Positions 53,045-62,246 are shown, numbered from the stretch's first letter. The stretch: 64,000 nucleotides of DNA from Halomicrobium katesii DSM 19301 (GCF_000379085.1 NZ_KB905379.1:304677-368676); one strand, 5' to 3'. Numbers and translations: made by a program. Notes: generated by a model from the letters alone, not told the origin.

Positions 53045-54613
53045 ATGGTCGCCGTCGCCGCACTACTTGCCGTCACGCTACTCGGTGCCATCGCGACCTT
53101 CCTGGTCGACGACCGCTACGCGGCGAAGTTCGCGACCGCTGTGAGCACGATCCCGCTCGTCGGCTCGGTGTGGATGTACTACGTCTACCTCACCGAGTAC
53201 CAGGGCGTCGGGAACGCCTTGCTCTCGCCCGACACGGTCGCTTTCAGACAGACGATCGACTGGATCGAGCTGGGCGGTTACACGATCCAGTACTCCGTCG
53301 GACTGGACGGCGTGAGCATGCCGCTGCTGGCGCTGACCGGCATCCTGACGACGCTCGCACTCGTGAGTTCCTGGACGCCGATCGACGAGCGCCAGTCGCA
53401 GTTCTACGGACTGATGCTCCTGATGGAGGTCAGCCTCATCGGCGTCTTCTCGGCGCTGGATTTCTTCTTCTGGTTCGTCTTCTGGGAGGGCGTCCTCATC
53501 CCGATGTACCTGCTGATCGGGGTCTGGGGCGGCCCGCGCCGGAAGTACGCCGCGATCAAGTTCTTCGTCTACACGAACGTGGCCTCGCTGGTCATGTTCG
53601 TGGGCTTTTTCACGCTGGTGTTCTCGCTGGGCGACTCCATCGCGACGCTCGGCCTGCCGGAGATCACGCAGGCCCTCGTCGCCGGTGAGATGGGATCCCT
53701 CGCCGGTATCGCCGTCGCCGACCTGAAGCTGCTGGCGTTCGTCCTGATGTTCGTCGGCTTCGCGGTGAAGGTGCCGGTGTTCCCGCTGCACACGTGGCTG
53801 CCAGACGCTCACGTCGAGGCTCCGACGCCGGTGTCGGTGATGCTTGCCGGCGTCCTCCTGAAGATGGGGACCTACGCGCTCCTGCGGTTCAACTTCACCA
53901 TGCTGTCGGACGTGGCGACGGGCTCGGTCCTCGCGATCATGCCGGTCGCGATCGCGGTGATCGGCGTGTTCAGCGTCATCTACGGCGCGCTGCTCGCACT
54001 CGCGCAGCGCGACCTCAAGCGCATCGTCGCGTACTCCTCGATCTCGTCGATGGGCTACGTCATCCTCGGGCTGGTCGCGTTCACGCCACACGGCATGGGC
54101 GGAGCGACCTTCCAGATGATCTCCCACGGCCTGATCTCCGGGCTGATGTTCATGGCCGTCGGCGTCATCTACAACGAGACGCACACGCGCATGGTCGGCG
54201 ATATGTCCGGCCTGGCGGATCGGATGCCGTGGACGGTCGGCATCTTCGTCTCGGCGGCCTTCGGGTATATGGGGCTGCCCCTAATGAGCGGGTTCGCCGC
54301 CGAGGTGTTCATCTTCCTGGGCTCGTTCGGTGCGACGGACACGCTGGGAACGCTCGCGCCGGTGCTGACTTCGATCGCGATGTTCGGCATCGTCATCGTC
54401 GCCGGCTACCTCCTGTGGGCGATGCAGCGGACCCTCTTCGGCGGCTACGAGCTCGAAACCGACTACGAGCTCGACGGTGCGGCGTTCCACGACGTGGCTC
54501 CGCTGGCAGTCCTGCTCTTGCTGGTCATCCTGCTCGGCGTCGCGCCCGACCTCTCGTACGGGATGATCCAGGAAGCGGTTAATCCGATCCTCGAAATCGG
54601 AGGTGGTGTCTAA
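53045..54613 (+). CDS. nuoM: NADH-quinone oxidoreductase-like subunit M
   Basis: This 522-residue antiporter-like subunit has about 14 membrane helices, FFWFVFWEGVLIPMYLLIG (conserved Glu), KVPVFPLHTWLPDAHVEAPTPVSVMLAG and RIVAYSSISSMGYVILG. Its ATG follows the nuoL TAG directly. Its TAA overlaps the nuoN ATG. Confidence 0.95.
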   Translation: MVAVAALLAVTLLGAIATFLVDDRYAAKFATAVSTIPLVGSVWMYYVYLTEYQGVGNALLSPDTVAFRQTIDWIELGGYTIQYSVGLDGVSMPLLALTGILTTLALVSSWTPIDERQSQFYGLMLLMEVSLIGVFSALDFFFWFVFWEGVLIPMYLLIGVWGGPRRKYAAIKFFVYTNVASLVMFVGFFTLVFSLGDSIATLGLPEITQALVAGEMGSLAGIAVADLKLLAFVLMFVGFAVKVPVFPLHTWLPDAHVEAPTPVSVMLAGVLLKMGTYALLRFNFTMLSDVATGSVLAIMPVAIAVIGVFSVIYGALLALAQRDLKRIVAYSSISSMGYVILGLVAFTPHGMGGATFQMISHGLISGLMFMAVGVIYNETHTRMVGDMSGLADRMPWTVGIFVSAAFGYMGLPLMSGFAAEVFIFLGSFGATDTLGTLAPVLTSIAMFGIVIVAGYLLWAMQRTLFGGYELETDYELDGAAFHDVAPLAVLLLLVILLGVAPDLSYGMIQEAVNPILEIGGGV

Positions 54614-56103
54614 TGGTACAACTTCCAACGTGGACGGCGCTCAGTCCGACGCTGCTGCTCGGTCTGACGGCGATCGTCCTCCTGCTCGTCGATAGCATCG
54701 ATCCGGACTCCTCGAACAACGAACTGCTGGCCGGCGTCGCGGGGCTCGGCTCGATCGCCGCCGCGGCGACGAGCGTCTGGTTTATCGTCGCCGGCACGGG
54801 CCTGCCGGCCGAGAACGGCGAGTTGATCTCCCTGTTCGACGACCAGCTCGTCGTCGACCAGATGGCGCTGTTCTTCTCGTTCCTGGTCGCCAGCGTCCTC
54901 ACGCTGGTGGTCGTCGCCAGCTACGACTACATGGCGGACAAGGCCCGACAGGCAAAATACTACTCCCTGACGGTGATGGCTGCGACGGGGATGAGCCTGC
55001 TGGGCAGCGCCAACGGCCTCGCGGTCGCGTTCGTCGCCCTCGAACTGGCCTCCCTGCCGTCGTACGCGCTCGTGGCGATCCTCAAGACGAACAAGGGGAG
55101 CGTCGAGGCCGCGCTGAAGTACTTCCTCGTCGGTGCGCTCTCGTCGGGCGTGTTCCTGTACGGCATCTCGCTGGTGTACGGTGCGACCGGCTCGCTCCAG
55201 TTCGACGCCGTCGCAGCGGCACTGACCGACGGCGTGCCCGCGGGCATCCTCGGCATCGGCGTCCTGATGATCGTCGGCGGCGTCGCGTTCAAGACCGCGA
55301 GCGTCCCCTTCCACTTCTGGGCACCGGAAGCCTACGAGGGCGCGCCGGCTCCGATCTCGGCGTTCCTCTCTTCGGCCTCCAAGGCCGCGGGCTTCGTGCT
55401 CGCGTTCCGCGTGTTCGCTACCGCACTCATGGGCGATGCGGTCCTCGCGGTCGTCGACTGGGTGCTGGTCTTCCAGGTGCTGGCGATCGTGACGATGTTC
55501 GTCGGCAACTTCGCGGCCGCGACCCAGGAGAACGTCAAGCGGATGCTGGCCTACTCCAGCGTCGGACACGCCGGCTACGTCCTGATCGGACTGGCGGCAC
55601 TGACCGGCGGCAGCAGTGACGCCTACGTGCTCGGGTCGGGGATGATGCATCTGCTCGTCTACGGCTTCATGAACACGGGCGCGTTCCTGTTCATCGCGCT
55701 GGTCGAGTACTGGGACATCGGTCGCACCTTCGAGGACTACAACGGGCTCGCGACCCAAGCGCCCCTGGCCTGTGCGGCCATGACGGTGTTCCTGTTCAGT
55801 CTCGCCGGCCTCCCCATCGGCGGGGGCTTCTTCTCGAAGTTCAACCTACTGATGGCGACCGTCCGTTCGGGGACGTGGTTCCTCGGCGCGGCGCTGATCG
55901 TCAACAGCGCACTGAGCCTCTACTACTACACGCGGGTCGTCAAGGCCATGTGGATCGAAGAGCCCGCCAGCGGCCTGGAGATCGAGCGGTACCCGATCGG
56001 GCTGTACACCGCGGTGCTCGTGGCCGCGCTCGTGACGGTCCTGCTCTTGCCGGGCTTCGACGCGGTGTCTCAGACCGCAGAAACAGCTGCGAGCCTGCTC
56101 TAA
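54613..56103 (+). CDS. nuoN: NADH-quinone oxidoreductase-like subunit N
   Basis: This 496-residue antiporter-like subunit has about 14 membrane helices. Typical parts are FVALELASLPSYALVAI (conserved Glu), FKTASVPFHFWAPEAYEGAPAPISAFLSS and RMLAYSSVGHAGYVLIG. It ends the nuo cluster, and its stop overlaps the convergent MBL gene by four bases. GGAGGTGG lies six bases before the ATG. Confidence 0.95.
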   Translation: MVQLPTWTALSPTLLLGLTAIVLLLVDSIDPDSSNNELLAGVAGLGSIAAAATSVWFIVAGTGLPAENGELISLFDDQLVVDQMALFFSFLVASVLTLVVVASYDYMADKARQAKYYSLTVMAATGMSLLGSANGLAVAFVALELASLPSYALVAILKTNKGSVEAALKYFLVGALSSGVFLYGISLVYGATGSLQFDAVAAALTDGVPAGILGIGVLMIVGGVAFKTASVPFHFWAPEAYEGAPAPISAFLSSASKAAGFVLAFRVFATALMGDAVLAVVDWVLVFQVLAIVTMFVGNFAAATQENVKRMLAYSSVGHAGYVLIGLAALTGGSSDAYVLGSGMMHLLVYGFMNTGAFLFIALVEYWDIGRTFEDYNGLATQAPLACAAMTVFLFSLAGLPIGGGFFSKFNLLMATVRSGTWFLGAALIVNSALSLYYYTRVVKAMWIEEPASGLEIERYPIGLYTAVLVAALVTVLLLPGFDAVSQTAETAASLL

Positions 56104-57047
56104 GCGCGCTCGTAGAGGACGACGCCGCCGCTCTCTTCTCTCTCGACGCGACCTCGTTGTTCCAGCACGTCCAGGTGGCCGACAGCCTCGCTCATGCCCG
56201 AGAACTGCTCGGTCACGGGGAGGTCACCGAAGAGCCCCTCCATCACGCTGACCGGCGTCGTGGGGCTATCCAGTAGCGTCTCGACATCGTCGGTGCGGTC
56301 CTCGTGGTCGGCTCTGATGGCCTCGATGCGTGCGCTTGGCTCCTCGATGTCCGTTCTGTGGCCCGGCAGGAATCGATCGTACCCCGCCGTCGCGAGCCGG
56401 TCGAGCGAGTCGTTGTACCGCGGCAGCACCCGCGGTCGCGCCTCGCCGTCGTCGGCCGGCGGCTGGAGGAAAGGGTTCGGCGTGATGTCGGCCAGCACGT
56501 TGTCGCCGACGATCGCCCGGCGTTCGCCGTCGGCCTCGAACGCGAAGAGGACCTCGCCGACGGAGTGGCCGACGAGATCGTCGACCGTGACGAGGCTGTC
56601 GTCGACGGTGACCTCGTCGCCGGCAGCGACCGACTGATCGACCGTGACGCTGGACGCGTAGTTGAGGAACGCCTCGGGCAGCTGTGTGACGGTCTCGGCG
56701 GTCTCGGCCGCCATGCCACAGCGCTCGAAGAAGTCCACGAAGTACGATTGCTCGTGATAGAGTCGTCCCGCGAAGTCTTCGAGGATCGGCGTCGCGGGCT
56801 CGCTGGCGACGATTCGGGCACCCCGTTCGCTAAAGCGGTGCGCCAGCCCGAAGTGGTCTGGATGGGGGTGGGTGATCAGCACTTGCTCGATATCGTCGGG
56901 CGCGAGCGACCGCGCTTCCAAGGCCGTCAGCAGCTCCGACCACGCTTCCTCGCTGTCGGGGCCGGGATCGATGATCGTCCGACCGGTGAGGTAGCTGTTG
57001 ACTGGGCCGACCTGAAACGGCGTCGGAAGTGACACACGGCGAAACAT
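56100..57047 (-). CDS. Metallo-beta-lactamase fold hydrolase
   Basis: This 315-residue MBL hydrolase has HPHPDH at residues 60-65, further ligands in DLVGHSVGEVLF (near 160) and AIVGDNVL (near 178), and FLPGHRTDI near 234. A C-terminal winged-helix-like domain (about 240-315) resembles LACTB2/glyoxalase-II-like relatives. It is possibly a thioesterase or RNA-acting hydrolase; substrate unknown. Convergent with nuoN. Confidence 0.85.
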   Translation of the reverse strand: MFRRVSLPTPFQVGPVNSYLTGRTIIDPGPDSEEAWSELLTALEARSLAPDDIEQVLITHPHPDHFGLAHRFSERGARIVASEPATPILEDFAGRLYHEQSYFVDFFERCGMAAETAETVTQLPEAFLNYASSVTVDQSVAAGDEVTVDDSLVTVDDLVGHSVGEVLFAFEADGERRAIVGDNVLADITPNPFLQPPADDGEARPRVLPRYNDSLDRLATAGYDRFLPGHRTDIEEPSARIEAIRADHEDRTDDVETLLDSPTTPVSVMEGLFGDLPVTEQFSGMSEAVGHLDVLEQRGRVEREESGGVVLYERA

Positions 57048-57136
57048 ACCACCCGTACTCGCTCATGCTGGAAAACAGTTCTCTCAACGTCAGCCGCGCC
57101 ACAAACGATTTATTCGTCCTCTGCCGAAGGTCAGAT

Positions 57137-57385
57137 ATGGACAGGCACGTCGAAGACACACGGTACTACCGCAAACGCGCGGGTACGACGGCGAAGAACG
57201 GCGTCACAGCCGAACTCGAACCGGCCGTCCGCCGAGTTCGCGACCTCACTGGTCGCGAAGCGGAACCAGAGCCCGGCCGTCTCGAATCGGCGCGGGCCGA
57301 TCTAGCGGCGATGCGAGAGCGCGCCGAAGCCGCGGTTGAGGCGGCGCGCGAGCGGATCGGGTCCTATCGCCGGACAGAGGCCTGA
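57137..57385 (+). CDS. DUF7553-type small helical protein
   Basis: This 82-residue protein is nearly all helical and highly charged (RHVEDTRYYRKRAGTTAKNG, then ELEPAVRRVRDLTGREAEPEPG and a final coiled-coil-like helix). The outline matches small haloarchaeal DUF7553 proteins of unknown function. ATG 57137 is preferred over the in-frame ATG 57029, which lies inside the divergent MBL gene. Confidence 0.7.
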   Translation: MDRHVEDTRYYRKRAGTTAKNGVTAELEPAVRRVRDLTGREAEPEPGRLESARADLAAMRERAEAAVEAARERIGSYRRTEA

Positions 57386-57433
57386 TCGGGAAGACAATTC
57401 TTAAGTCGACCCCTCGAATAGCAACAGGTGTCA

Positions 57434-57507
57434 GGGTTGGTGATCTAGTCGGTTATGATACCTCCTTCACACGGAGGAAGTCGGCGGTTCGAATCCGCCC
57501 CAACCCA
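57434..57507 (+). tRNA. tRNA-Val (CAC)
   Basis: This 74-nt cloverleaf has acceptor GGGTTGG/CCAACCC, D-stem ATC/GAT, anticodon stem CCTCC/GGAGG with loop TTCACAC (anticodon CAC, reads GTG) and T-arm GGCGG-TTCGAAT-CCGCC. Discriminator A at 57507; CCA is not encoded. A TATA-like ATTCTTAAG lies about 35 bases upstream. Confidence 0.95.
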
Positions 57508-57747
57508 TCCTCTCTTCCGCTATCTTGTAGGACAGGATATCGCACTCTGAGCCTGTTGAACCCGGTGCTTTCACTTCCGGCGAGCAACTGCCGAGTTTGA
57601 ATCCGTCATCGAAACCGACGATGCTGTCTTGCACCCCGGACACGTCTCCGCAATTGCTTGAAGGAGAAATAAAACCACGGGGACATATACTACCAGCGAC
57701 GGAACCCATACCGCTTATCAAGCATGGTGAGCAACTGTGGTGTACAG
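57508..57747. other. Spacer between the two tRNA-Val genes
   Basis: This 240-base spacer has lower GC than the flanking chromosome on its left. No gene is convincing. A TATA-like GCTTATCAA (about 57713) sits about 35 bases before the second tRNA. The minus-strand frame crossing it reads through the first tRNA and is not a gene. Confidence 0.5.
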
Positions 57748-57822
57748 GGCTGCTGGTCTAGTTCGGTTATGACGGCTCCTTCACACGGAGCAGGTCCGAA
57801 GTTCAAATCTTCGGCAGCCCAC
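57748..57822 (+). tRNA. Second, divergent tRNA-Val (CAC)
   Basis: This 75-nt cloverleaf has acceptor GGGCTGC/GCAGCCC, D-stem GTC/GAC, anticodon stem GCTCC/GGAGC with loop TTCACAC (anticodon CAC again) and T-arm CGAAG-TTCAAAT-CTTCG. Discriminator A at 57822. It is complete but differs from the first tRNA in every stem and is AT-richer in the T-arm. It lies exactly at the border of the low-GC accessory region. Confidence 0.93.
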
Positions 57823-58208
57823 TACCCTCAAAATTTCTTTAGTTGTCGTTGTAGCTGAAACAGTTTTTAAAAAGCTGTACTAATGATTATATATTCATTC
57901 GTTCGAACGATTCTACAAAAGACTGTACAAAGCGTTGTATAACTAATTGTACAATACGCCTATCAGATTGACACGTGGCATGACGAGTGCAGTGTAGACT
58001 CTCCTGACACGCTCAGAGACCTCGCTGCTACGTCTAAATCGCCACGAGATACAGGTGACCCCCACGGGACAGCCAACGAATGGGAACTCCGGTAATTCAA
58101 CCAGTTTCTCAACGTATCTTGGAGAGTTATTCGATTAGTATTCGGTTAGTGGCCACTTTACCCTCCCCGTACTGTTATCCGTAAGGGTGACCAAATTGAT
58201 AGTAGTTC
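57823..58208. other. AT-rich non-coding region between tRNA-Val and the 1325-residue gene
   Basis: This 386-base region without a gene contains TTTTTAAAAA (57864-57873), a 12-bp palindrome TCGTTCGAACGA (57899-57910), a tandem array of TTGTACAA-like units (separate entry) and an 11-bp direct repeat (TTCGATTAGTA 58130-58140, TTCGGTTAGTG 58141-58151). A TATA-like TGTTATC (58173-58179) lies about 30 bases before GTG 58209. Confidence 0.6.
57911..57958. repeat. Four tandem 12-bp units with TTGTACAA-like cores (iteron- or operator-like)
   Basis: The units are TTCTACAAAAGA (57911), CTGTACAAAGCG (57923), TTGTATAACTAA (57935) and TTGTACAATACG (57947), each starting exactly 12 bases after the previous. 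The last core is part of the palindrome ATTGTACAAT. CTGTACTAATGA at 57875 is in the same phase four units upstream. Spacing near one helical turn suggests cooperative binding of a protein. Confidence 0.6.
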
Positions 58209-61200
58209 GTGACCGATGATAACTCGGAGCAGCGTTCGATAACCGACTACTCAAATACGGGAAGTCGTTCGTCGGTGTCAGAACAGCCAGAAACGGAGGA
58301 AGAACCTCCAGCAGCTGGTGACCCAAATGAGTTTCTTACCTGGCTCCGAGAAGAGACAACTCCCGGGGCTGAGAAAGCGGCGGGCAAGTTACCAGAACTA
58401 ATCGACCAAGTTCAAGACGGTGGGTATGGAGCGTGGAGTGCTGGCAAGTGCATCGATATCATTTTGAAGGAAACTACACCGCCTATCGACTGTCCGGGGC
58501 TTGTTGCTGTTCTCGATGACGAACACGTCGATCCACTACCTGTCATTGAGCATTTGCTTGAAATCTATCCACGTGATGCTGCCGCTCTGGAAACGTCATT
58601 TGATTCTGATTGTCTCGAAAGAGACGAACTTTCACATACTGACCGGATGGAAGGGTACCGGGCACTATCTCGTCTTCCACCCGATGACAGTATATACAAT
58701 GAACTGAAGCGCACAGCAGAGATGTTCGATGGCGTAGTAGACTTGGATGAGAGGTATCCTGTTGGTGGATTCTTCCAGACATATGCGATGCGGTGTCTCA
58801 AAACCTATCTTCGATACCCGCAGGAAGCTCCGGGAGAATGTGTTCACCGGGCAATCGTGGATCATCCATGGCAAGCACTTCGCGTAGTAGCCGCCAATGC
58901 AGAGCAGGCTGCTGAGACTGATTTACTCGAACAACTGATTGAGGTTACAGATGAAAAGCCAATTCCAGATGGATTCTATCATGGCAGGGTAATTGCCACG
59001 CTCTGTGATGAATACACAGAAGTTAGTTCTCAAGATACACGGCAGGAGATCGGACATCTGATTGAGACTGTGTTAGAGGCTGGTGTGTATCCGACACAGT
59101 GGAAAGAGACGGTCCCGCAATTAATCGGGTTCTTGGAGCAAGGTGATGGTGGAGAGCAAGGCGGTGCTGTGTTGGCTTCTGTATTTGGTGCCGTCCAGGT
59201 TGAGAGTGCTGGTGATGATCTGAATAACTGGATTGACGAAATCACGAGGCGGTTAGGAGACAATGACCCGTCTCCTTGGACAGGTTCAGTAAAGGTGTTT
59301 GCTGAGTCTTGGCCTGAGAAATTATGCGAACATGTGGACGTACTTGTCACGGTAGCACGTACTTGTGACAGCGATGCTCGGACCGATATTTGTGAAGCGC
59401 TCAGCATACTTGGGGAGGTGAAACCCGCTTTGGTTCTCCCGGCTATAGAACCGCTTGTCGGTGATCTTGAACGTATCACTTCAGCGCAGGAACTCGAAGA
59501 TGTCGGGAAGATACTCCAATCACTAGGGGTGTATCCACCACCGCAACAACTCAAGAACCTGTACGGATCGACTGATGAAGAGATTGATAAGAAGGCAAAA
59601 GAGATCGTTGCCGATCTTCGGCGACAATTTCAAGGAAAGACACCGCAACTCATTCCGGGAGATGTTGAATGTGTGCAGGCGCTTTCAGAGGATTATTCGT
59701 TGGTTCGTCGAACTGGAGCAGTTACGTGGGATTCACCGTCGTTGGGGTCCGCTGAATTGTCTATTATTCAGGCGGTTGCGCGACTTGCTGCCGTTTCGGC
59801 AGAGGAAGATGAAGACCAACACAAAGCTATCTGTGGTGTTCTTGCAGAATTACTTGACACCCCACAAGAAGACCGCAATGAGCTAAATGAATCTCTTCAA
59901 TTTGTGGTGCCATCGTATGATTCGACGTGGTTTGAGTTTGCCGTGCTTGGTGCAGTCTTCGCGCAGATCGTCAATCCAGATACTCGGGTCGCTTTACACA
60001 CACCTGCTACGGGTGGATGGGGGACAAAGAAGGACGTTAGAGAAGCACTGCAGAAATACGCGCTCGCACCATCGGATGATCACACAGAAATCATCCCGGT
60101 TTTAGATCTTGTTCCGACAGCTCGGATAACCGACGAAGAGCTTACAGTAGAAACAACCGGGAGCACGGTAATTGATGATCCACCGTTTCTTACACTGGTT
60201 CGGGACATTGAACCGCTCGCAGAAGCGCCAGCTGATATCATCCTTTACAACTATCTTCCCGGAATTGATGCCGCGGATGCTGCTCAACTTCAGCAGTGGC
60301 GAGGGACGCTGACGGGTGGGTCAATTAGTGACGGTGTTGATCAAGATCCGGCTGTGTCAGCGGACGGATACGGTGAAATTGCCGATCGGGCATCATTGAC
60401 GAACTTGGTACAGGTAGATGACGTTGATCCAAACGAGTTCGACGCATGCCACCGTGACCGTCCTGTGCATATAGAGATGTACAGTATCTTCACGTCCCAA
60501 CACGCTACTGACCGGAGACAGCACGTCGGACCTCCGACCGACCTTCCACAACCGAATTTCATTGAGCAAGAAGCCGAACCAGATGAGACAGTCGCAGCCG
60601 ATGAGAAGAGTCGGAATGCAGTCGAGTTGACATCGGGATCATCTCCTGTAGACCTGCACGCAGTACAAACCGGTGATGGCATTGGCGAGTTACTCACGAA
60701 AATTGACGAGTACAGTCAGCAGATTAGCGATTCAGAGATGACCCGGGCTGTGAGGGGATTCCGGTATACGATTGGGAGTCTCCCGGTCCCTGTGGAGCTT
60801 CACGACACGTGGGTGCAGACTCAAATCGACCAGGGGAACAAATGGGTTCCACGTCAAATTAGTTCACGACGAGACGGGATTCAGGCACTCGCGGATGAGG
60901 CAGGTTTTGATGCAGAATTACTTGATGAGGTAGTCATTACAATCGATACTCTCCTTGATAGAATCGATGGGGCAAATCCGTTGTCTAAGGAACTCATGGA
61001 TGTTCTTGATAACGCCGCAGAGGGTGGGAAGCAGGTTGGAATTCTCTGTGCAAAAAAGACGTATAAAGATATGCTTGACGTATACCTCAAGGAGAAAGCA
61101 AGTAACTGGATCCTTGGTGATGATCTTCGGCTCTTTGATGAGCATACTGTCCGTGAGTTGTCCCCGGGTGAGGTGGATTGGCTAATCACGTTCGACCCGT

Positions 61201-62186
61201 TACCACCGCAGACAGCAATCTACTATCACCATCCTGCTATCGAGAAGACAATCGTATTGGGGCACGCCGATGGAACACTCGAATCACGCGTTTACGGTGT
61301 CGATTATAAACGTCGTCCGTACCTCCCCCGGTGCGTTGATGTTGAGCTCCCTGAAGTAGACGTCACAACTTACGGGAGCACACCCGAGATATCCGAGGAT
61401 GACAAGAGCCTCACCGATGATTTGTACCGGAGTTACCTTTCCGTTGCGGCGCAATCCCGTGACGATGATGGTAGTCAGTCAGGGTCCTCGGGAGAGAATT
61501 CTCGGTATCGCGTCCAGTTTGAAGAAGCAGAAGAAACAACGATGTGGGATTCCCATCCTATGATCGTCCGGTCGGAAGAACATCTTGTCTCAGCCGGGGA
61601 GTATGGGCTGCGATCCCTGTCTCGGGTCAGTAGTGGTGATGAGATGGTGCTTATTGAATCAGATGCCCGGCAGGACCTGTGGGAAGAGTTCCTCCGGGAG
61701 GATTGGGAGGATAGTGATGAAGACGCTGACGCAGAAGAAGCGTTCATGGACGCTGTTGAGTTGTGGTATGAAGCTGTCTCGACTGGTCTGGCTGCACACT
61801 CCGAGACGTCGGATCCCGGTGATGGGATTTGGGGCTTCGCGCGTGAGATTGAGTCAGACGTATCGGTCGCAACTGACACGGTCGTAGGTTGGGCGCGTGG
61901 GGTCTATCGGGCAGATTCACCGTCTGATCTTGTGTTCCGAAGTGAGCTCCGTATTGGTCCCCGGCATGCAGATGGGGTGGAAGCGGTCGCAGAGGCGTAC
62001 GGGAGCGATCGAATGGCGGATAACTGGAATCAGGTGCTCACCCGAATGAAGGCGATACGGGCGACTCATCGGCAGCGAGGAAGCGTCTTCTGGCAATGGC
62101 TTGCCGACCGTGCTTGTGATGGTGACCTGTTTGATCAGCCTGGCGTGAGCCAAGTCATCGTGTCACGGTGTGAAGAAATCGAATAA
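58209..62186 (+). CDS. Large putative defence protein: HEAT-like N-terminus, DrmE-like C-terminal part
   Basis: This 1325-residue acidic protein starts at GTG 58209. Residues about 40-480 look like helical HEAT-type repeats. Residues about 560-720 form an alpha/beta region (FAVLGAVFAQIVNPDTRVALHTP). A second alpha/beta region at about 930-1040 (KQVGILCAKKTYKDMLDVYL, DWLITFDPLPP, IEKTIVLGHADG) resembles the helicase-like half of DISARM DrmE proteins. The C-terminus has IRATHRQRGSVFWQWLADR. No intact Walker A is visible. Codon and base use are much less GC-biased than in the rest of the window. The next gene is DrmA-like. The DrmE assignment rests on my reading alone. Confidence 0.6.
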   Translation: MTDDNSEQRSITDYSNTGSRSSVSEQPETEEEPPAAGDPNEFLTWLREETTPGAEKAAGKLPELIDQVQDGGYGAWSAGKCIDIILKETTPPIDCPGLVAVLDDEHVDPLPVIEHLLEIYPRDAAALETSFDSDCLERDELSHTDRMEGYRALSRLPPDDSIYNELKRTAEMFDGVVDLDERYPVGGFFQTYAMRCLKTYLRYPQEAPGECVHRAIVDHPWQALRVVAANAEQAAETDLLEQLIEVTDEKPIPDGFYHGRVIATLCDEYTEVSSQDTRQEIGHLIETVLEAGVYPTQWKETVPQLIGFLEQGDGGEQGGAVLASVFGAVQVESAGDDLNNWIDEITRRLGDNDPSPWTGSVKVFAESWPEKLCEHVDVLVTVARTCDSDARTDICEALSILGEVKPALVLPAIEPLVGDLERITSAQELEDVGKILQSLGVYPPPQQLKNLYGSTDEEIDKKAKEIVADLRRQFQGKTPQLIPGDVECVQALSEDYSLVRRTGAVTWDSPSLGSAELSIIQAVARLAAVSAEEDEDQHKAICGVLAELLDTPQEDRNELNESLQFVVPSYDSTWFEFAVLGAVFAQIVNPDTRVALHTPATGGWGTKKDVREALQKYALAPSDDHTEIIPVLDLVPTARITDEELTVETTGSTVIDDPPFLTLVRDIEPLAEAPADIILYNYLPGIDAADAAQLQQWRGTLTGGSISDGVDQDPAVSADGYGEIADRASLTNLVQVDDVDPNEFDACHRDRPVHIEMYSIFTSQHATDRRQHVGPPTDLPQPNFIEQEAEPDETVAADEKSRNAVELTSGSSPVDLHAVQTGDGIGELLTKIDEYSQQISDSEMTRAVRGFRYTIGSLPVPVELHDTWVQTQIDQGNKWVPRQISSRRDGIQALADEAGFDAELLDEVVITIDTLLDRIDGANPLSKELMDVLDNAAEGGKQVGILCAKKTYKDMLDVYLKEKASNWILGDDLRLFDEHTVRELSPGEVDWLITFDPLPPQTAIYYHHPAIEKTIVLGHADGTLESRVYGVDYKRRPYLPRCVDVELPEVDVTTYGSTPEISEDDKSLTDDLYRSYLSVAAQSRDDDGSQSGSSGENSRYRVQFEEAEETTMWDSHPMIVRSEEHLVSAGEYGLRSLSRVSSGDEMVLIESDARQDLWEEFLREDWEDSDEDADAEEAFMDAVELWYEAVSTGLAAHSETSDPGDGIWGFAREIESDVSVATDTVVGWARGVYRADSPSDLVFRSELRIGPRHADGVEAVAEAYGSDRMADNWNQVLTRMKAIRATHRQRGSVFWQWLADRACDGDLFDQPGVSQVIVSRCEEIE

Positions 62187-62192
62187 CGAACC

Positions 62193-62230
62193 CTACAGGA
62201 TACCTGTAGATGTTCTCCTATTGTTTTCCT
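62193..62230 (+). terminator. Hairpin plus T-rich tract after the 1325-residue gene
   Basis: CTACAGG (62193-62199) and CCTGTAG (62203-62209) form a perfect 7-bp hairpin with a three-base loop, seven bases after the stop, followed by a T-rich tract (TTCTCCTATTGTTTT). This may end the upstream transcript; archaeal termination depends mainly on the T-run. Confidence 0.45.
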
Positions 62231-62238
62231 GGCAGGGG

Positions 62239-62246
62239 ATTTATAC
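62239..62246 (+). promoter_or_regulatory. TATA box of the DrmA-like gene
   Basis: ATTTATAC centred about 32 bases before ATG 62275. With the hairpin upstream, it suggests that the helicase gene has its own promoter and a very short or no leader. Confidence 0.5.

Noticed and set aside
57467-57721. 84-codon minus-strand frame ending in GGFEPPTSSV
   Set aside because: It reads through the first tRNA-Val in antisense; this peptide ending is a familiar artefact of tRNA genes.
57911-57958. Repeat array as a CRISPR
   Set aside because: The units are 12 bp, directly adjacent, degenerate and without spacers; no cas gene is near.
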